NCBI RefSeq assembly: GCF_900103585.1
Contig: NZ_FNHV01000036.1
Span: 1-61,441, forward strand
Length of the DNA stretch: 61,441 nucleotides
Reading direction: 5' to 3'
Source of the DNA: Streptomyces sp. cf386
GTDB lineage: Bacteria > Actinomycetota > Actinomycetes > Streptomycetales > Streptomycetaceae
Part shown: positions 16,192 to 25,285 of the stretch, piece after piece
Layout: each line of letters begins with the position of its first letter
Numbering within the stretch: the first letter of the stretch is position 1
The notes under the pieces: model-generated
The model's database searches: none
Told to the model about the DNA's origin: nothing
Seen by the model: only the letters and a program-made list of their open reading frames with translations
Made by a program: the position numbers and the translations under genes

Positions 16192-17946
16192 CTAGACGGG
16201 CCGCTCCCCGTGCCAGGACCGCCACAGCGCCGCGTACGCCCCGTCCGCCGCGACCAGCTCGTCGTGGGTGCCCAGCTCGGTGAGGAGGCCGTTCTCCATC
16301 ACGGCCACGCGGTCGGCGTCGTGCGCGGTGTGCAGGCGGTGGGCGATGGCGATGACCGTACGGCCCTGAAGTACGGCGGCCAGGGCGCGCTCGGTGTGGC
16401 GGGCGGTCGTCGGGTCGAGCAGCGCCGTCGCCTCGTCGAGGATCAGGGTGTGCGGGTCGGCCAGCACGACCCGGGCGAGGGCGAGCTGCTGGGCCTGGGA
16501 GCCGTCCGTGGCGTGGCCGCCGTCGCCCAGCGCCGTGTCGAGGCCGTCGGGCAGCCGTCGTACCCAGGTGTCGGCGCCCACCGCGGTGAGCGCGGCCCAC
16601 AACGCCTCGTCCGTGGCGGACGGTTCGGCGATCCGGAGGTTGTCGCGGACCGTGCCGAGGAAGACGTGGTGCTCCTGCGTGACCAGGACGACCTGACGGC
16701 GCAGCTCCTCCGGGCCGAGGGCGACCACCGGCACCCCGCCGACCGTCACCGACCCGGCACTCGGCGCGTCCATGCCCGCCAGCAGCCTGCTCAGCGTCGT
16801 CTTGCCGGCGCCGGACGGGCCGACCACCGCGAGCCGTTCCCCCGGCCGCACGGTCAGGTCGACGCCGCCCAGGACCTCGCCGCCGCGGTCGTAGGCGTAG
16901 CGCACGCCGGTCACGTCGATCCGGTCGTCGGCGGGGGTCGGCGAGTCGGAGTCCGTCGCCTGCGGGGCTCGGGCCAGCCCTTCCACGCGGGCGAACGAGG
17001 CGCCGCTGCTCTGGAGTTGCTCGACGCGCATCAGGATCTCGTCGAGCGGACCGACCATCTGCTGCAGATACAGCGCCGCCGCGACCACGGTGCCCAGGCT
17101 GATCGTGCCCCGTGCGTGCAGGGCGCCGCCGACGAGCAGGACCGTCGCCACGGGGACGAGATAGGCGATCTCCACCGACGGGAAGAACACCGAGCGCAGG
17201 AAGAGGGTGTGCAGCCGGGTCCGGCGGGACTCCTCCAGCGCGTCCCGGCTCGCCGTCACCTGCCGCCGCTCCAGCCGCAGCGCCTCGACCGTGCGGGCGC
17301 CCGACGCCGTCGCCGCGAGGATCTCCGCGACGTCCGAGGTGGCCGCACCCTCGGCGAGGTAGCCGGCCCGGGCGCGGCGCAGATACCAGCGCAGCACCGG
17401 CCAGAGCCCGGCCAGGCCGAGCAGACCGCAGGCGCCGAGCAGGGGGTCCAGCGCGACGACCGCGACCAGCAGGAACAGGACCTGGACGGCATTGATGAGC
17501 AGCTCGGGCCCGGCGTCGCGCAGGGTGGTGCCGACGGCGGCCACGTCGGCGGTGCCGCGCGCCGTCAGGTCACCGGTGCCGGCCCGTTCCACGACCGACG
17601 AGGGCAGGGCGAGCGTGCGGTTCACGAACTCCTCGCGGACGCGGGCGAGGGTGCGTTCGCCGAAGCGGTGGCCTACGTAGCGGGCCCAGCGGGCCAGCAA
17701 CAGCTGGGCTGTAGCCGCTATCAGGATGGTGAGGGCGAGTTTGTCCACGGACGTTACGCCGTGCCCGGCGCGGACCTCGTCGATGATGCGGCCTACCAGC
17801 CAGGGGCTGGCCAAGCCGGCGATTGCGGCGAGGGAGTTCAGGGCGAGTACGGCGGTGAAGGATTTGGCGTCGGCCCGGATCAGGCGGAAGGTGGCTCGGC
17901 GGACGTCTTGGGGCTCGGCGACGGGGAGGGCTGTGCGGCTACTCAC
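16192..17946 (-). CDS. ABC exporter half-transporter with degenerate signature motif
   Basis: A 584-residue fusion of a six-helix exporter membrane domain (about 1-320) and a nucleotide-binding domain (about 340-584). Walker A is GPSGAGKTT, the Q-loop is VTQEHHVF, Walker B is LILDEATALLD with the catalytic Glu, and the H-loop is IAHRLH. The signature motif that should read LSGGQ is DGSQAQ, so this subunit cannot complete its partner's ATP site. It pairs with the gene just upstream on the strand (18057-19769), which has the opposite defects. The GTG at 17946 is chosen. A GTG at 18060 overlapping the upstream stop is possible but would translate an intergenic Streptomyces repeat. It is the last of four exporter genes. 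Confidence 0.9.
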   Translation of the reverse strand: MSSRTALPVAEPQDVRRATFRLIRADAKSFTAVLALNSLAAIAGLASPWLVGRIIDEVRAGHGVTSVDKLALTILIAATAQLLLARWARYVGHRFGERTLARVREEFVNRTLALPSSVVERAGTGDLTARGTADVAAVGTTLRDAGPELLINAVQVLFLLVAVVALDPLLGACGLLGLAGLWPVLRWYLRRARAGYLAEGAATSDVAEILAATASGARTVEALRLERRQVTASRDALEESRRTRLHTLFLRSVFFPSVEIAYLVPVATVLLVGGALHARGTISLGTVVAAALYLQQMVGPLDEILMRVEQLQSSGASFARVEGLARAPQATDSDSPTPADDRIDVTGVRYAYDRGGEVLGGVDLTVRPGERLAVVGPSGAGKTTLSRLLAGMDAPSAGSVTVGGVPVVALGPEELRRQVVLVTQEHHVFLGTVRDNLRIAEPSATDEALWAALTAVGADTWVRRLPDGLDTALGDGGHATDGSQAQQLALARVVLADPHTLILDEATALLDPTTARHTERALAAVLQGRTVIAIAHRLHTAHDADRVAVMENGLLTELGTHDELVAADGAYAALWRSWHGERPV

Positions 17947-17970
17947 TCGGGACTCGCGGTTGTTTGCCGG

Positions 17971-18042
17971 GTGTGGGTGCTTAGTGGCTTGTCGCGCCCC
18001 GCGGCGGAGCCGCTTATTGACACTGCCCCGCGCCCCTGAGGT
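17971..18042. repeat. Streptomyces-type dispersed intergenic repeat
   Basis: The stretch reads, on the minus strand, as GGGGCGCGGGGCAGTG, a short spacer, GCGGCTCCGCCGC, then GGGGCGCGACAAGCC and an A/C-rich CACCCACACCCG end. This pattern matches a dispersed intergenic element that I remember from many Streptomyces genomes (recollection, not a search). It contains a self-complementary GCGGCTCCGCCGC core. It lies between two coupled exporter genes and, if read through, would encode a meaningless N-terminal extension of the downstream gene. Confidence 0.6.
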
Positions 18043-18056
18043 GGGCTGAGCATCCG

Positions 18057-19769
18057 TCACCTGACGATCTCCTCGGCGTCTTCGTCCCGTGCCACCAGGG
18101 CTCGGTATCCCGGCTCCCCGTCCAGCAGCTCTCGGTGGGTGCCGGTGGCTGCCACCTTGCCGTCCAGCAGGTAGTGCACGAGGTCCGCCTGGTCCAGGAC
18201 CAACGGGGACGTCGTCGTCACCAGCGTCGTCCGGCCCTGTCTCGTCGTGTGCAGGCGTTCCGCGACCCTTGCCTCCGTGTGGGCGTCCAGGGCCGACGTG
18301 GGCTCCACGGCCAAGAGCACCTCCGGGTCCGCCAGCAGTGCGCGGGTCAGGCGGACGCGTTGGCGTTGGCCGCCGGAGAGGTTGCGGCCCTGGGCGTCGA
18401 TCGGGGTGTCGAGGGCGTCGGGGAGGCCGCGGACGATGTCCTCGGCGACCGCCGTGTGCACCGCTTGGGTGATCGCTGACTCGTCCCGGTCCGCGTGGCC
18501 GGCCACCAGGTCGCGCAGTGTGCCCGCGAAGAGGTCGGCCTCGTGGTCGGCGACCAGGATGCGTGCCCGGACCTGCGTCAACGCGATCTCGCTCAGGGGG
18601 ACTTCGCCCCACGTGGCCCCGGACGGGACGTAGCGGCCGAGGCGGTCGACGACGGTCGTGGCGTCGGCCGGCAGTGCGGCGGCCAGTGCGGTGAGCCGGC
18701 CCGGCGGCACCCGCACCCCGGACTCGGGGTCGTGCAGTGCCGCAGGCTCCGCGGGCGCGTCCCGGGTGCCGGTGTCCGCCATCGGCTCCAGCCGGAGGAA
18801 CCGTACGACCCGTCGCGCCGCCACCACCCCACGGCTGACCTGGTAGCCGCACTCGATGAAGAACGCCACCGGCCCCACCAGCACCGCGACATAGCCGTAC
18901 ACCGACACCAACTCGCCCACGGTGATGGCCCCCTGGGCGGCGAGCCGCGCCGCCAGCCAGGTCACCACGGCCAGGAACAGCGTGGGCAGTCCCACGCCGA
19001 GCGCCTGCACCCAGCTGGTCACCGCCCCGACCCGGTATCCCTGCGCCCGCAGCCGCTGCGAGTCGCGCTGGAAGGCGTCGGCGACCAGACCCTTGCCGCC
19101 GAGGCCGTTGAGGACGCGCAGGCCGCCCGCGAGGTCGGCGATCCGTGCGGTCAGGACGCCCTGCCGCTCGCGGTACTCCGTCTCCGTGCCCTGCAACCGA
19201 CCCAGCAGCGGGCCGACGAGCACCCCGACCAGCGGCATTCCGAGCAGCACCACGACGGCGATCGGGACCGACACCGACACCAGCAGACCGGCGACCACCA
19301 GATAGGCGACGACGGCACCGACGCCCGGGCCGACGACCGTCAGGGACTGGCTGATGGTCTGGACGTCGCCCACGCCGATCGTGACGACCTCCCCGGCCCC
19401 GATCCGGCGTGGCAGCGTGGCACCCAGGCGTACCGCGTGCCCGATCAGCACCTTGACCGTGCGGAAGTTGCTGTCCATCCGCACCCGCGTCATCGTGCGG
19501 TGCCGCATGATGCTCAGCCAGGCGTTGAACGCCCCCACCGCGAACAGCGCGGCCGTCCACCCCGCCAACGCGCCGTAGTCACCGGCCGCCAGCCCGTCGT
19601 CGACGGCACGGGACATCAGGTACGGGGTCGCCGCCAGCAGCACCATCCACACGCTGGAGATCAGCGCTCCCATGACGGACCGCGTGCGCTGACGCATGAC
19701 GAGCCACCACAGATACCTCCATCCGCCACGACGGTCGGGCTCGCCCGGATCCTCGTACGCGTCGATCAT
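18057..19769 (-). CDS. ABC exporter half-transporter lacking Walker A
   Basis: A 570-residue exporter subunit with a normal membrane domain (about 20-310) but an eroded nucleotide-binding domain. Where the Walker A P-loop is expected the sequence is RLTALAAALPADATTVVD with no GxxGxGK[ST], so the catalytic lysine is gone. Walker B reads LLAVEPTSALD, in which the Mg-binding Asp is replaced. The signature NLSGGQRQRVRLTRA is perfect. The subunit can thus donate its signature to its partner (16192-17946), which has good Walker motifs but no signature. Together they form a heterodimer with one ATPase site. The ATG at 19769 follows 30 bases after the previous gene, within the same operon. Confidence 0.92.
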   Translation of the reverse strand: MIDAYEDPGEPDRRGGWRYLWWLVMRQRTRSVMGALISSVWMVLLAATPYLMSRAVDDGLAAGDYGALAGWTAALFAVGAFNAWLSIMRHRTMTRVRMDSNFRTVKVLIGHAVRLGATLPRRIGAGEVVTIGVGDVQTISQSLTVVGPGVGAVVAYLVVAGLLVSVSVPIAVVVLLGMPLVGVLVGPLLGRLQGTETEYRERQGVLTARIADLAGGLRVLNGLGGKGLVADAFQRDSQRLRAQGYRVGAVTSWVQALGVGLPTLFLAVVTWLAARLAAQGAITVGELVSVYGYVAVLVGPVAFFIECGYQVSRGVVAARRVVRFLRLEPMADTGTRDAPAEPAALHDPESGVRVPPGRLTALAAALPADATTVVDRLGRYVPSGATWGEVPLSEIALTQVRARILVADHEADLFAGTLRDLVAGHADRDESAITQAVHTAVAEDIVRGLPDALDTPIDAQGRNLSGGQRQRVRLTRALLADPEVLLAVEPTSALDAHTEARVAERLHTTRQGRTTLVTTTSPLVLDQADLVHYLLDGKVAATGTHRELLDGEPGYRALVARDEDAEEIVR

Positions 19770-19799
19770 CGTTCCCCGTTCCGCCGCTCTCCCGTGCCG

Positions 19800-21656
19800 C
19801 TACGCCAGACTGTCCCGCCACGCCCGGTGCAGATCCGCGAACCTGCCCGTCCCGGCGATGAGTTCGGCCGGTGTGCCGTCCTCGACGATCCGGCCGTGCT
19901 CCATGACCAGTACCCGGTCCGCGATCTCCACCGTGGAGAGGCGATGGGCGATCACGACGGCCGTACGACCGTGCAGGACCGTCGACATCGCGCGCTGCAC
20001 CGCCCGTTCGCCGGGGATGTCGAGGGAACTGGTCGCCTCGTCGAGGATCAGCACCGCCGGGTCGGCGAGCAACGCCCGGGCGAACGCGACCAGTTGGCGC
20101 TGACCGGCGGAGATGCGGCCGCCGCGCTTGCGTACGTCGGTGTCGTAGCCGTCGGGCAGTGAGCCGATGAAGTCGTGCGCGCCGATGGCCTTCGCCGCCT
20201 GCTCGATCTCCTCGCGGGTGGCGTCCGGCCGGCCGATGGCGATGTTCTCGGCGACCGTGCCGGAGAACAGGAACGCCTCCTGCGTCACCATCACCACCCC
20301 GCGCCGCAGTTCGGGCACGGGCAGTTCGCGCAGGTCGACGCCGTCGAGGAGGACCCGGCCGTCGGAGGCGTCGTAGAAGCGGGCGAGCAGCTTGGCCAGC
20401 GTCGACTTGCCCGCGCCGGTCGACCCGACGACCGCGACGGTCTGGCCGGCCGGGATCGTCAGGTCGAAGCGGGGCAGCACCTCGCCGCCGGTGCGGTAGC
20501 CGAACCGGACGCCGTCGAAGACGACCTCGCGGCCGGGGTGCTCCGACTCCGGTTCGGGGAGCTGCCGGGGCGTCTGCGGCTCGGGTACGGTCGGCGTCTG
20601 GGCCAGCAGCCCGGCGATCTTCTCCAGGGAGGCCGCCGCCGACTGGTACGAGTTGAGGAACATGCCGAGCCGGTCGATCGGGTCGTACAGGCGGCGCAGG
20701 TAGAGCACGGCGGCCGCCAGCACACCGAGGGCCAGCGTCCCGCCCGCGACCCGGTAGGCGCCCCACAGCACGATCCCCGCCACGGCCGTGTTGGCGACGA
20801 GCCGCGAACCGACGACGTAACGGGCCATCTCCAGCAGCGCGTCGCCGTTCGTCCGCTCGTGCCGGGTGTTGAGGACCCGGAAGTCGGCGTCGTTGGCGGC
20901 CTCACGACGGAAGGCGCGCACCGGGCGGATGCCGTTCATCGTCTCGACGAACTTGACGATCACGGCGGCGATCGCGGTGGAGCGCACGGTGTACACCCGT
21001 CCCGCGCGCCGCCGGTACAGCCGCACGAGGAGATACAGCGGCACGAGCGAGGCCACGGCGACCGCACCGAGCCCGAGGTCCAGCCACAGCAGCATCGCCG
21101 AGATGTAGACGAAGGACAGGATGACGGTGACGAGTTCCTGCAGGCCCTCGTCGAGCAGTTCGCGCAGGGACTCCACGTCCGTGGTGGAGCGGGAGATGAG
21201 CCGTCCCGAGGTGTAGCGCTCGTGGAAGTCGACGCTCAGGGCCTGGGCATGGCGGAAGATACGGCCGCGCAGGTCGAGCAGCACGTCCTGGTTGACGCGG
21301 GCGGAGACCAGGATGAACGCGTACTGCAGCGTGCCGGAGACGAGCGCGCACAGCAGATAGCCGACGGCGACGGCGACCAGCGGCCCGAGGTCGTCGCGCC
21401 GGAACGCCGGTACGGCCGTGTCGATGGCGTACGCCACCAGCAGCGGTCCCGCCTGCACGGCCGCCTGCTGGAGCAGCAGCAGGAGGGTGGTGAGGGCCAC
21501 GCGGGCCTTCATCGGGGTGAGCAGCGAGCGCAGGAGGGCGGCGGTGGCGCCCGGGGGAGTGGGCAGGACGTCGCTGTCGAAGGGGTCGTCCGGCCTGGCG
21601 GATTCGGGTTCCTCCGCCGGTTGTTCCTTGCCCGGTGCGGTGGTGGTCGCCGTCAT
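19800..21656 (-). CDS. ABC exporter half-transporter (catalytic-site subunit of pair 1)
   Basis: A 618-residue exporter: a disordered N-terminus (about 1-40), six-helix membrane domain (about 45-340) and nucleotide-binding domain (about 370-618). Walker A is GSTGAGKST, the Q-loop VTQEAFLF, Walker B LILDEATSSLD with intact Glu and the H-loop IAHRLS. The signature is RISAGQRQ rather than LSGGQ, a mild deviation. The ATG overlaps the stop of the upstream gene (ATGA), so the two are translated together. With 21653-23455 it forms a heterodimer in which this subunit supplies the competent Walker motifs. The exported substrate is unknown; such pairs usually carry drugs, lipids or peptides. Confidence 0.93.
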   Translation of the reverse strand: MTATTTAPGKEQPAEEPESARPDDPFDSDVLPTPPGATAALLRSLLTPMKARVALTTLLLLLQQAAVQAGPLLVAYAIDTAVPAFRRDDLGPLVAVAVGYLLCALVSGTLQYAFILVSARVNQDVLLDLRGRIFRHAQALSVDFHERYTSGRLISRSTTDVESLRELLDEGLQELVTVILSFVYISAMLLWLDLGLGAVAVASLVPLYLLVRLYRRRAGRVYTVRSTAIAAVIVKFVETMNGIRPVRAFRREAANDADFRVLNTRHERTNGDALLEMARYVVGSRLVANTAVAGIVLWGAYRVAGGTLALGVLAAAVLYLRRLYDPIDRLGMFLNSYQSAAASLEKIAGLLAQTPTVPEPQTPRQLPEPESEHPGREVVFDGVRFGYRTGGEVLPRFDLTIPAGQTVAVVGSTGAGKSTLAKLLARFYDASDGRVLLDGVDLRELPVPELRRGVVMVTQEAFLFSGTVAENIAIGRPDATREEIEQAAKAIGAHDFIGSLPDGYDTDVRKRGGRISAGQRQLVAFARALLADPAVLILDEATSSLDIPGERAVQRAMSTVLHGRTAVVIAHRLSTVEIADRVLVMEHGRIVEDGTPAELIAGTGRFADLHRAWRDSLA

Positions 21657-23455
21657 CGGTCGGCCTCCTCGGTCCCGGCCATCAGGTGGGCGTACTCGGC
21701 GTTCGTGCGCAGCAGTTCGTGATGCGTGCCGACCGCGGTGATACGGCCGCCGGAGAGCAGGGCGACACGGTCCGCGAGCAGCACGGTGGACGGGCGGTGG
21801 GCGACGATCAGGGCGGTGGTCTCCGCCAGCACGTCCCGCAGGGCGGCCTCGACCGCGGCCTCGGTGTGCACGTCGAGGGCGGACAGGGGGTCGTCCAGCA
21901 CGAGGAACCGGGGCCGGCCGACCACGGCGCGCGCGAGCGCCAGCCGCTGTCGCTGCCCGCCGGAGAGGCTGAGGCCCTGCTCGCCGACCTGTGTCCCGGT
22001 GCCGTGGGGCAGGGCGTGCGCGAAGTCCGCCTGCGCGACGCCGAGCGCCCGCTCCAACTCCAGCTCTCCGGCGCCGTCTTCGGCCCCCATGAGAACGTTG
22101 TCCGCGACGCTGGCCGAGAAGAGGGTGGGCTCCTCGAAGGCGACCGAGACCAGGGAGCGCAGCTGTTCCCGGGACATGGCGGTGATGTCGTCGCCGTCCA
22201 GCGTTATCCGGCCGGACGTCACCTCGTGGAGACGGGGGACCAGGGCGGTGAGGGTCGTCTTGCCGCTGCCCGTCGCGCCGACGAGGGCCATCGATTCGCC
22301 GGGTTGTATGTGGAGGTCTATGCGGTCGAGGACGGGAGAGGAGTCGGCGGGGGCGTCGGGATAGCGGAACCGCACGTCGTGGAACCGGAGTCCGAGATCC
22401 GTACGATCCTCCTTCGCCGTCGAGATCTCCTGCCTTTCCGACTCGGCGTCCATGACCTCGAAGTACCGCTCCGTGGCCGTCGCCGCCTCCTGGCTCATCG
22501 CCAGCAGGAAGCCGATCGAGTCCACGGGCCAGCGCAGCGCCAGCGCCGTCGACAGGAACGCCACCAGCGTGCCCGCCGACAGCTCCCCGTCCGCCACCTG
22601 CACCGCACCCAGCACCAGTGCCGCCCCGATGGCCAGCTCCGGCAGCGTCACGATGACGCCCCAGATCGTCGCCAGCAGGCGGGCCTTGCGCAGTTCCGTG
22701 CCACGCAGTGTCCCGGACAGCTCCTTGAACGCCCGGGCCTGGCTGCGGTGCCGTCCGAACCCCTTGATGATCCGGATCCCGAGCACGCTCTCCTCGACGA
22801 CCGTCGTCAGGTCGCCCACCTGGTCCTGCGCCCGGCGCGCCACGGCGGCGTACCGCTTCTCGAAGATCACGCAGGTGACCAGCACGGGCACGGCCGGGAT
22901 GAGGATCACCAGCCCCAGCGTCCAGTCCTGGAGCAGCATGATGATCACGCCGACGAGGATGGTCACGCCGTTGACCAGCAGAAACGTCAGCGGAAAGGCG
23001 AGGAACATACGTAGCAGCATCAGATCGGTCGTGCCCCGCGACAGCAACTGCCCCGACGCCCACCGGTCGTGGAACGCCACCGGCAGCCGCTGCAGATGCC
23101 GGTACAGATCCGCCCGCATCGCCGCCTCGACCCCCGCCAGCGGGCGTGCCACCAGCCACCGCCGCAGCCCGAACAGCAACGCCTCCGCGAAGCCGAGCAG
23201 CAGCAGATACAGCGCCCCGAGCCACACCCCGGCCGGATCCCGGTCGGCGACGGGCCCGTCCACCATCCATTTCAGGACGAGCGGGATGACCAGCGACAGA
23301 CAGGAGGCGACGATCGCCACGCACGCGGCGCTGAACAACCGCACGCGCACGGGCCGCACATACGGCCACAGCCGCAGCAGCGCACGTACGGCGGAGCGGT
23401 CGCGTCGGTCGGTTCGGTCGGGACTGTCCTCGGCGGTTGCACGTGTCGTCACCAT
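21653..23455 (-). CDS. ABC exporter half-transporter (degenerate Walker B subunit of pair 1)
   Basis: A 600-residue exporter, first gene of the four-gene minus-strand run. The membrane domain spans about 35-330 and the nucleotide-binding domain about 350-600. Walker A is GATGSGKTT, the Q-loop region AFEEPTLF has Glu in place of the usual Gln, the signature is LSLSGGQRQR and Walker B is FLVLDDPLSALD, where the catalytic Glu is replaced by Asp. The H-loop VAHRPS is kept. It pairs with the overlapping next gene, whose signature is weakened, so the weak elements of both chains meet in the same composite site. The divergent region 23456-23638 should contain the promoter, with a palindrome at 23563-23580. 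Confidence 0.93.
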   Translation of the reverse strand: MVTTRATAEDSPDRTDRRDRSAVRALLRLWPYVRPVRVRLFSAACVAIVASCLSLVIPLVLKWMVDGPVADRDPAGVWLGALYLLLLGFAEALLFGLRRWLVARPLAGVEAAMRADLYRHLQRLPVAFHDRWASGQLLSRGTTDLMLLRMFLAFPLTFLLVNGVTILVGVIIMLLQDWTLGLVILIPAVPVLVTCVIFEKRYAAVARRAQDQVGDLTTVVEESVLGIRIIKGFGRHRSQARAFKELSGTLRGTELRKARLLATIWGVIVTLPELAIGAALVLGAVQVADGELSAGTLVAFLSTALALRWPVDSIGFLLAMSQEAATATERYFEVMDAESERQEISTAKEDRTDLGLRFHDVRFRYPDAPADSSPVLDRIDLHIQPGESMALVGATGSGKTTLTALVPRLHEVTSGRITLDGDDITAMSREQLRSLVSVAFEEPTLFSASVADNVLMGAEDGAGELELERALGVAQADFAHALPHGTGTQVGEQGLSLSGGQRQRLALARAVVGRPRFLVLDDPLSALDVHTEAAVEAALRDVLAETTALIVAHRPSTVLLADRVALLSGGRITAVGTHHELLRTNAEYAHLMAGTEEADR

Positions 23456-23562
23456 CAGCAGCGAGCCTACGGATTGCCACTGACACTGCCCACCGAGTTT
23501 TGGCCGGTCCGCGATCGGCCGCTGGTCCTACGACCTGCGTGTTCGAGGGGTCGTACGGTGCC

Positions 23563-23580
23563 ATCAACCGATCGGTCGAT
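23563..23580. promoter_or_regulatory. 18-bp near-perfect palindrome in divergent exporter promoter region
   Basis: The sequence ATCAACCGATCGGTCGAT is palindromic except for one base pair and contains the perfect core ACCGATCGGT. It lies between the start of the four-exporter operon (minus strand, 23455) and the ABC-2 exporter operon (plus strand, 23639). Length, symmetry and position fit a TetR-family operator controlling one or both exporters. No TetR gene is encoded next to it, so the regulator would act from elsewhere. Confidence 0.5.
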
Positions 23581-23638
23581 GTGCCTTCGAGCGCGACGGC
23601 CGATGTGCCGGACCCGGCCCCGCCGCGACCCTGATGCC

Positions 23639-24544
23639 ATGTCCGTCATAGAAGTCACCGACCTGTGCAAGTCCTACGGCGGCCGGACCGTCGTCGACGG
23701 CGTCTCCTTCACCGTCGCGGAGGGCGAGATCTTCGGCATCCTCGGCCCGAACGGCGCCGGCAAGACCACCACCGTCGAGTGCGTCGAGGGCCTGCGCGTC
23801 CCCGACGCGGGCCGCGTCCGTGTCACCGGCCTCGATCCCGTCACCGACCACGCGCGCGTGGCCCGCGTCCTCGGCGCCCAGCTCCAGGAGAGCGAGCTCC
23901 AGGACAAGCTCACCGTCCGCGAGGCCCTGGAGCTGTACGCCGCCTTCTACGAGAAGCCCGCCGACTGGCGGCCCCTGGCCGAGCGCCTCGGCCTGACCGC
24001 CAAGCTGACCACCCGGTTCGGCAAGCTGTCCGGCGGCCAGAAGCAGCGCCTGTTCATCGCGCTCGCCCTGATCGGCAACCCCAGGATCGTGGTCCTGGAC
24101 GAGCTGACCACCGGCCTGGACCCGCGCGCCCGCCGCGACACCTGGGAACTGGTGGAGGACGTCCGGGCGAACGGCGTCACCGTCCTGCTCGTCACGCACT
24201 TCATGGAGGAGGCGCAGCGCCTGTGCGACCGGATCGCAGTGATCGACAAGGGGCGGATGGCCGCCCTGGACACCCCGGCCGGGCTGATCCGCCGATCGGC
24301 GGGCGGCACCGTCATCAGCTTCACACCGTCCGCCCCGCTGGACGACCGTGACCTGAACGCGCTGCCCGCGCTCGCCTCCGTGGAGCACAGGGACGGCCGT
24401 ATCACCCTGTCCGGCACCGACGAGACGGTCAACGCGGTCATCACCCTCCTCGCCCGCAGCCACGTCACCGCCCACCAGCTCCGCGTCAGCGACGCCACCC
24501 TCGACGACGCGTTCCTCGACCTGACCAAGGAGGAGGCGGCATGA
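23639..24544 (+). CDS. ABC-2 type exporter ATP-binding protein
   Basis: A 301-residue ATPase of the DrrA/CcmA-like class. Walker A is GPNGAGKTT (about residues 37-45), the Q-loop lies in LGAQLQESEL, the signature is LSGGQKQRLFIAL, Walker B is IVVLDELTTGLDP and the H-loop is VTHFMEE. The last 90 residues form the accessory C-terminal domain common to drug/lipid ABC-2 ATPases. It drives the membrane subunit encoded next, with which it overlaps by ATGA. A sensor kinase and response regulator follow in the same direction, a frequent arrangement where the two-component system senses the exported or membrane-active compound. Confidence 0.95.
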   Translation: MSVIEVTDLCKSYGGRTVVDGVSFTVAEGEIFGILGPNGAGKTTTVECVEGLRVPDAGRVRVTGLDPVTDHARVARVLGAQLQESELQDKLTVREALELYAAFYEKPADWRPLAERLGLTAKLTTRFGKLSGGQKQRLFIALALIGNPRIVVLDELTTGLDPRARRDTWELVEDVRANGVTVLLVTHFMEEAQRLCDRIAVIDKGRMAALDTPAGLIRRSAGGTVISFTPSAPLDDRDLNALPALASVEHRDGRITLSGTDETVNAVITLLARSHVTAHQLRVSDATLDDAFLDLTKEEAA

Positions 24545-25275
24545 ACACCGCCGTACTGAGGACCGAGACCCGCCTGTTCGGCCGCGAACCCGGCAGTCTC
24601 TTCTGGATCCTGCTGTTCCCGACCCTGCTGCTGGTGATCCTCGGCTCGATCCCGGCCTTCCACGAGCACGAGAGCGGCCTCGGCGGGCTGCGGACGATCG
24701 ACGTGTACGTCCCGGTGGCGGTGCTGCTCGGTCTGATCGTCAGCGGCCTCCAGGCGATGCCGCAGACCCTCACCGGCTACCGCGAACGCGGCATCCTGCG
24801 CCGGATGTCCACCACTCCGGTCCGCCCGTCCGCCCTGCTGACCGCCCAGATGACGGTCTACGGTGCCGCCGCCCTGACGTCCGCGCTGCTCGCCCTCGCG
24901 GTGGGCCGGCTCGCCTTCGACGTACGGCTGCCCGAGCAGCCCTTCGGCTACCTTCTCGCCCTCCTCCTGACCGTCCTGGCCGCGCTCTCGCTCGGCGCGC
25001 TGGTCTCCGCGCTGTCCCGCACCACGAAGATCGCCGGTGCCATCGGGTCCGCGGTGTTCTTCCCGGCGATGTTCTGCGCGGGCGTGTGGATGCCGGTGCA
25101 GACCATGCCGGACGTGCTGGCCGAGGCCGTCGGCTACACGCCTTTTGGGGCGGCCTCGGAGGCGCTGAACCAGGCCGCCGTCGGCGACTGGCCGGGCTGG
25201 GCCCACCTGGGCGTCGTCGCCGCCTGGGTCGTGCTGCTGACGGCCGGTGCCGCGCGCTGGTTCCGCTGGGAGTAG
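24541..25275 (+). CDS. ABC-2 type exporter permease
   Basis: A 244-residue integral membrane protein with six predicted helices: about 20-36, 57-76, 105-125, 133-155, 165-185 and 222-240. The conserved ABC-2 features are present: an amphipathic TETRLFGREPGSLFWIL N-terminus, the coupling segment YRERGILRRMSTTPV, and the C-terminal MPVQTMPDVLAEAVGYTPFG motif before the last helix. It has no long extracellular domain, so it is of the short DrrB class. It forms the pore with the ATPase translated just upstream (four-base overlap). Confidence 0.93.
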   Translation: MNTAVLRTETRLFGREPGSLFWILLFPTLLLVILGSIPAFHEHESGLGGLRTIDVYVPVAVLLGLIVSGLQAMPQTLTGYRERGILRRMSTTPVRPSALLTAQMTVYGAAALTSALLALAVGRLAFDVRLPEQPFGYLLALLLTVLAALSLGALVSALSRTTKIAGAIGSAVFFPAMFCAGVWMPVQTMPDVLAEAVGYTPFGAASEALNQAAVGDWPGWAHLGVVAAWVVLLTAGAARWFRWE

Positions 25276-25285
25276 GCGGCCGGCC

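Noticed and set aside
17947..18060. GTG at 18060 as start of the exporter gene overlapping the upstream stop
   Set aside because: The extension would be translated from a dispersed intergenic repeat and has no exporter similarity; a GTG at 17946 fits better.
18057..19769. Pseudogene because Walker A is missing
   Set aside because: The frame is open at full length, the signature motif is perfect and the partner shows the complementary defect, which points to functional specialisation.
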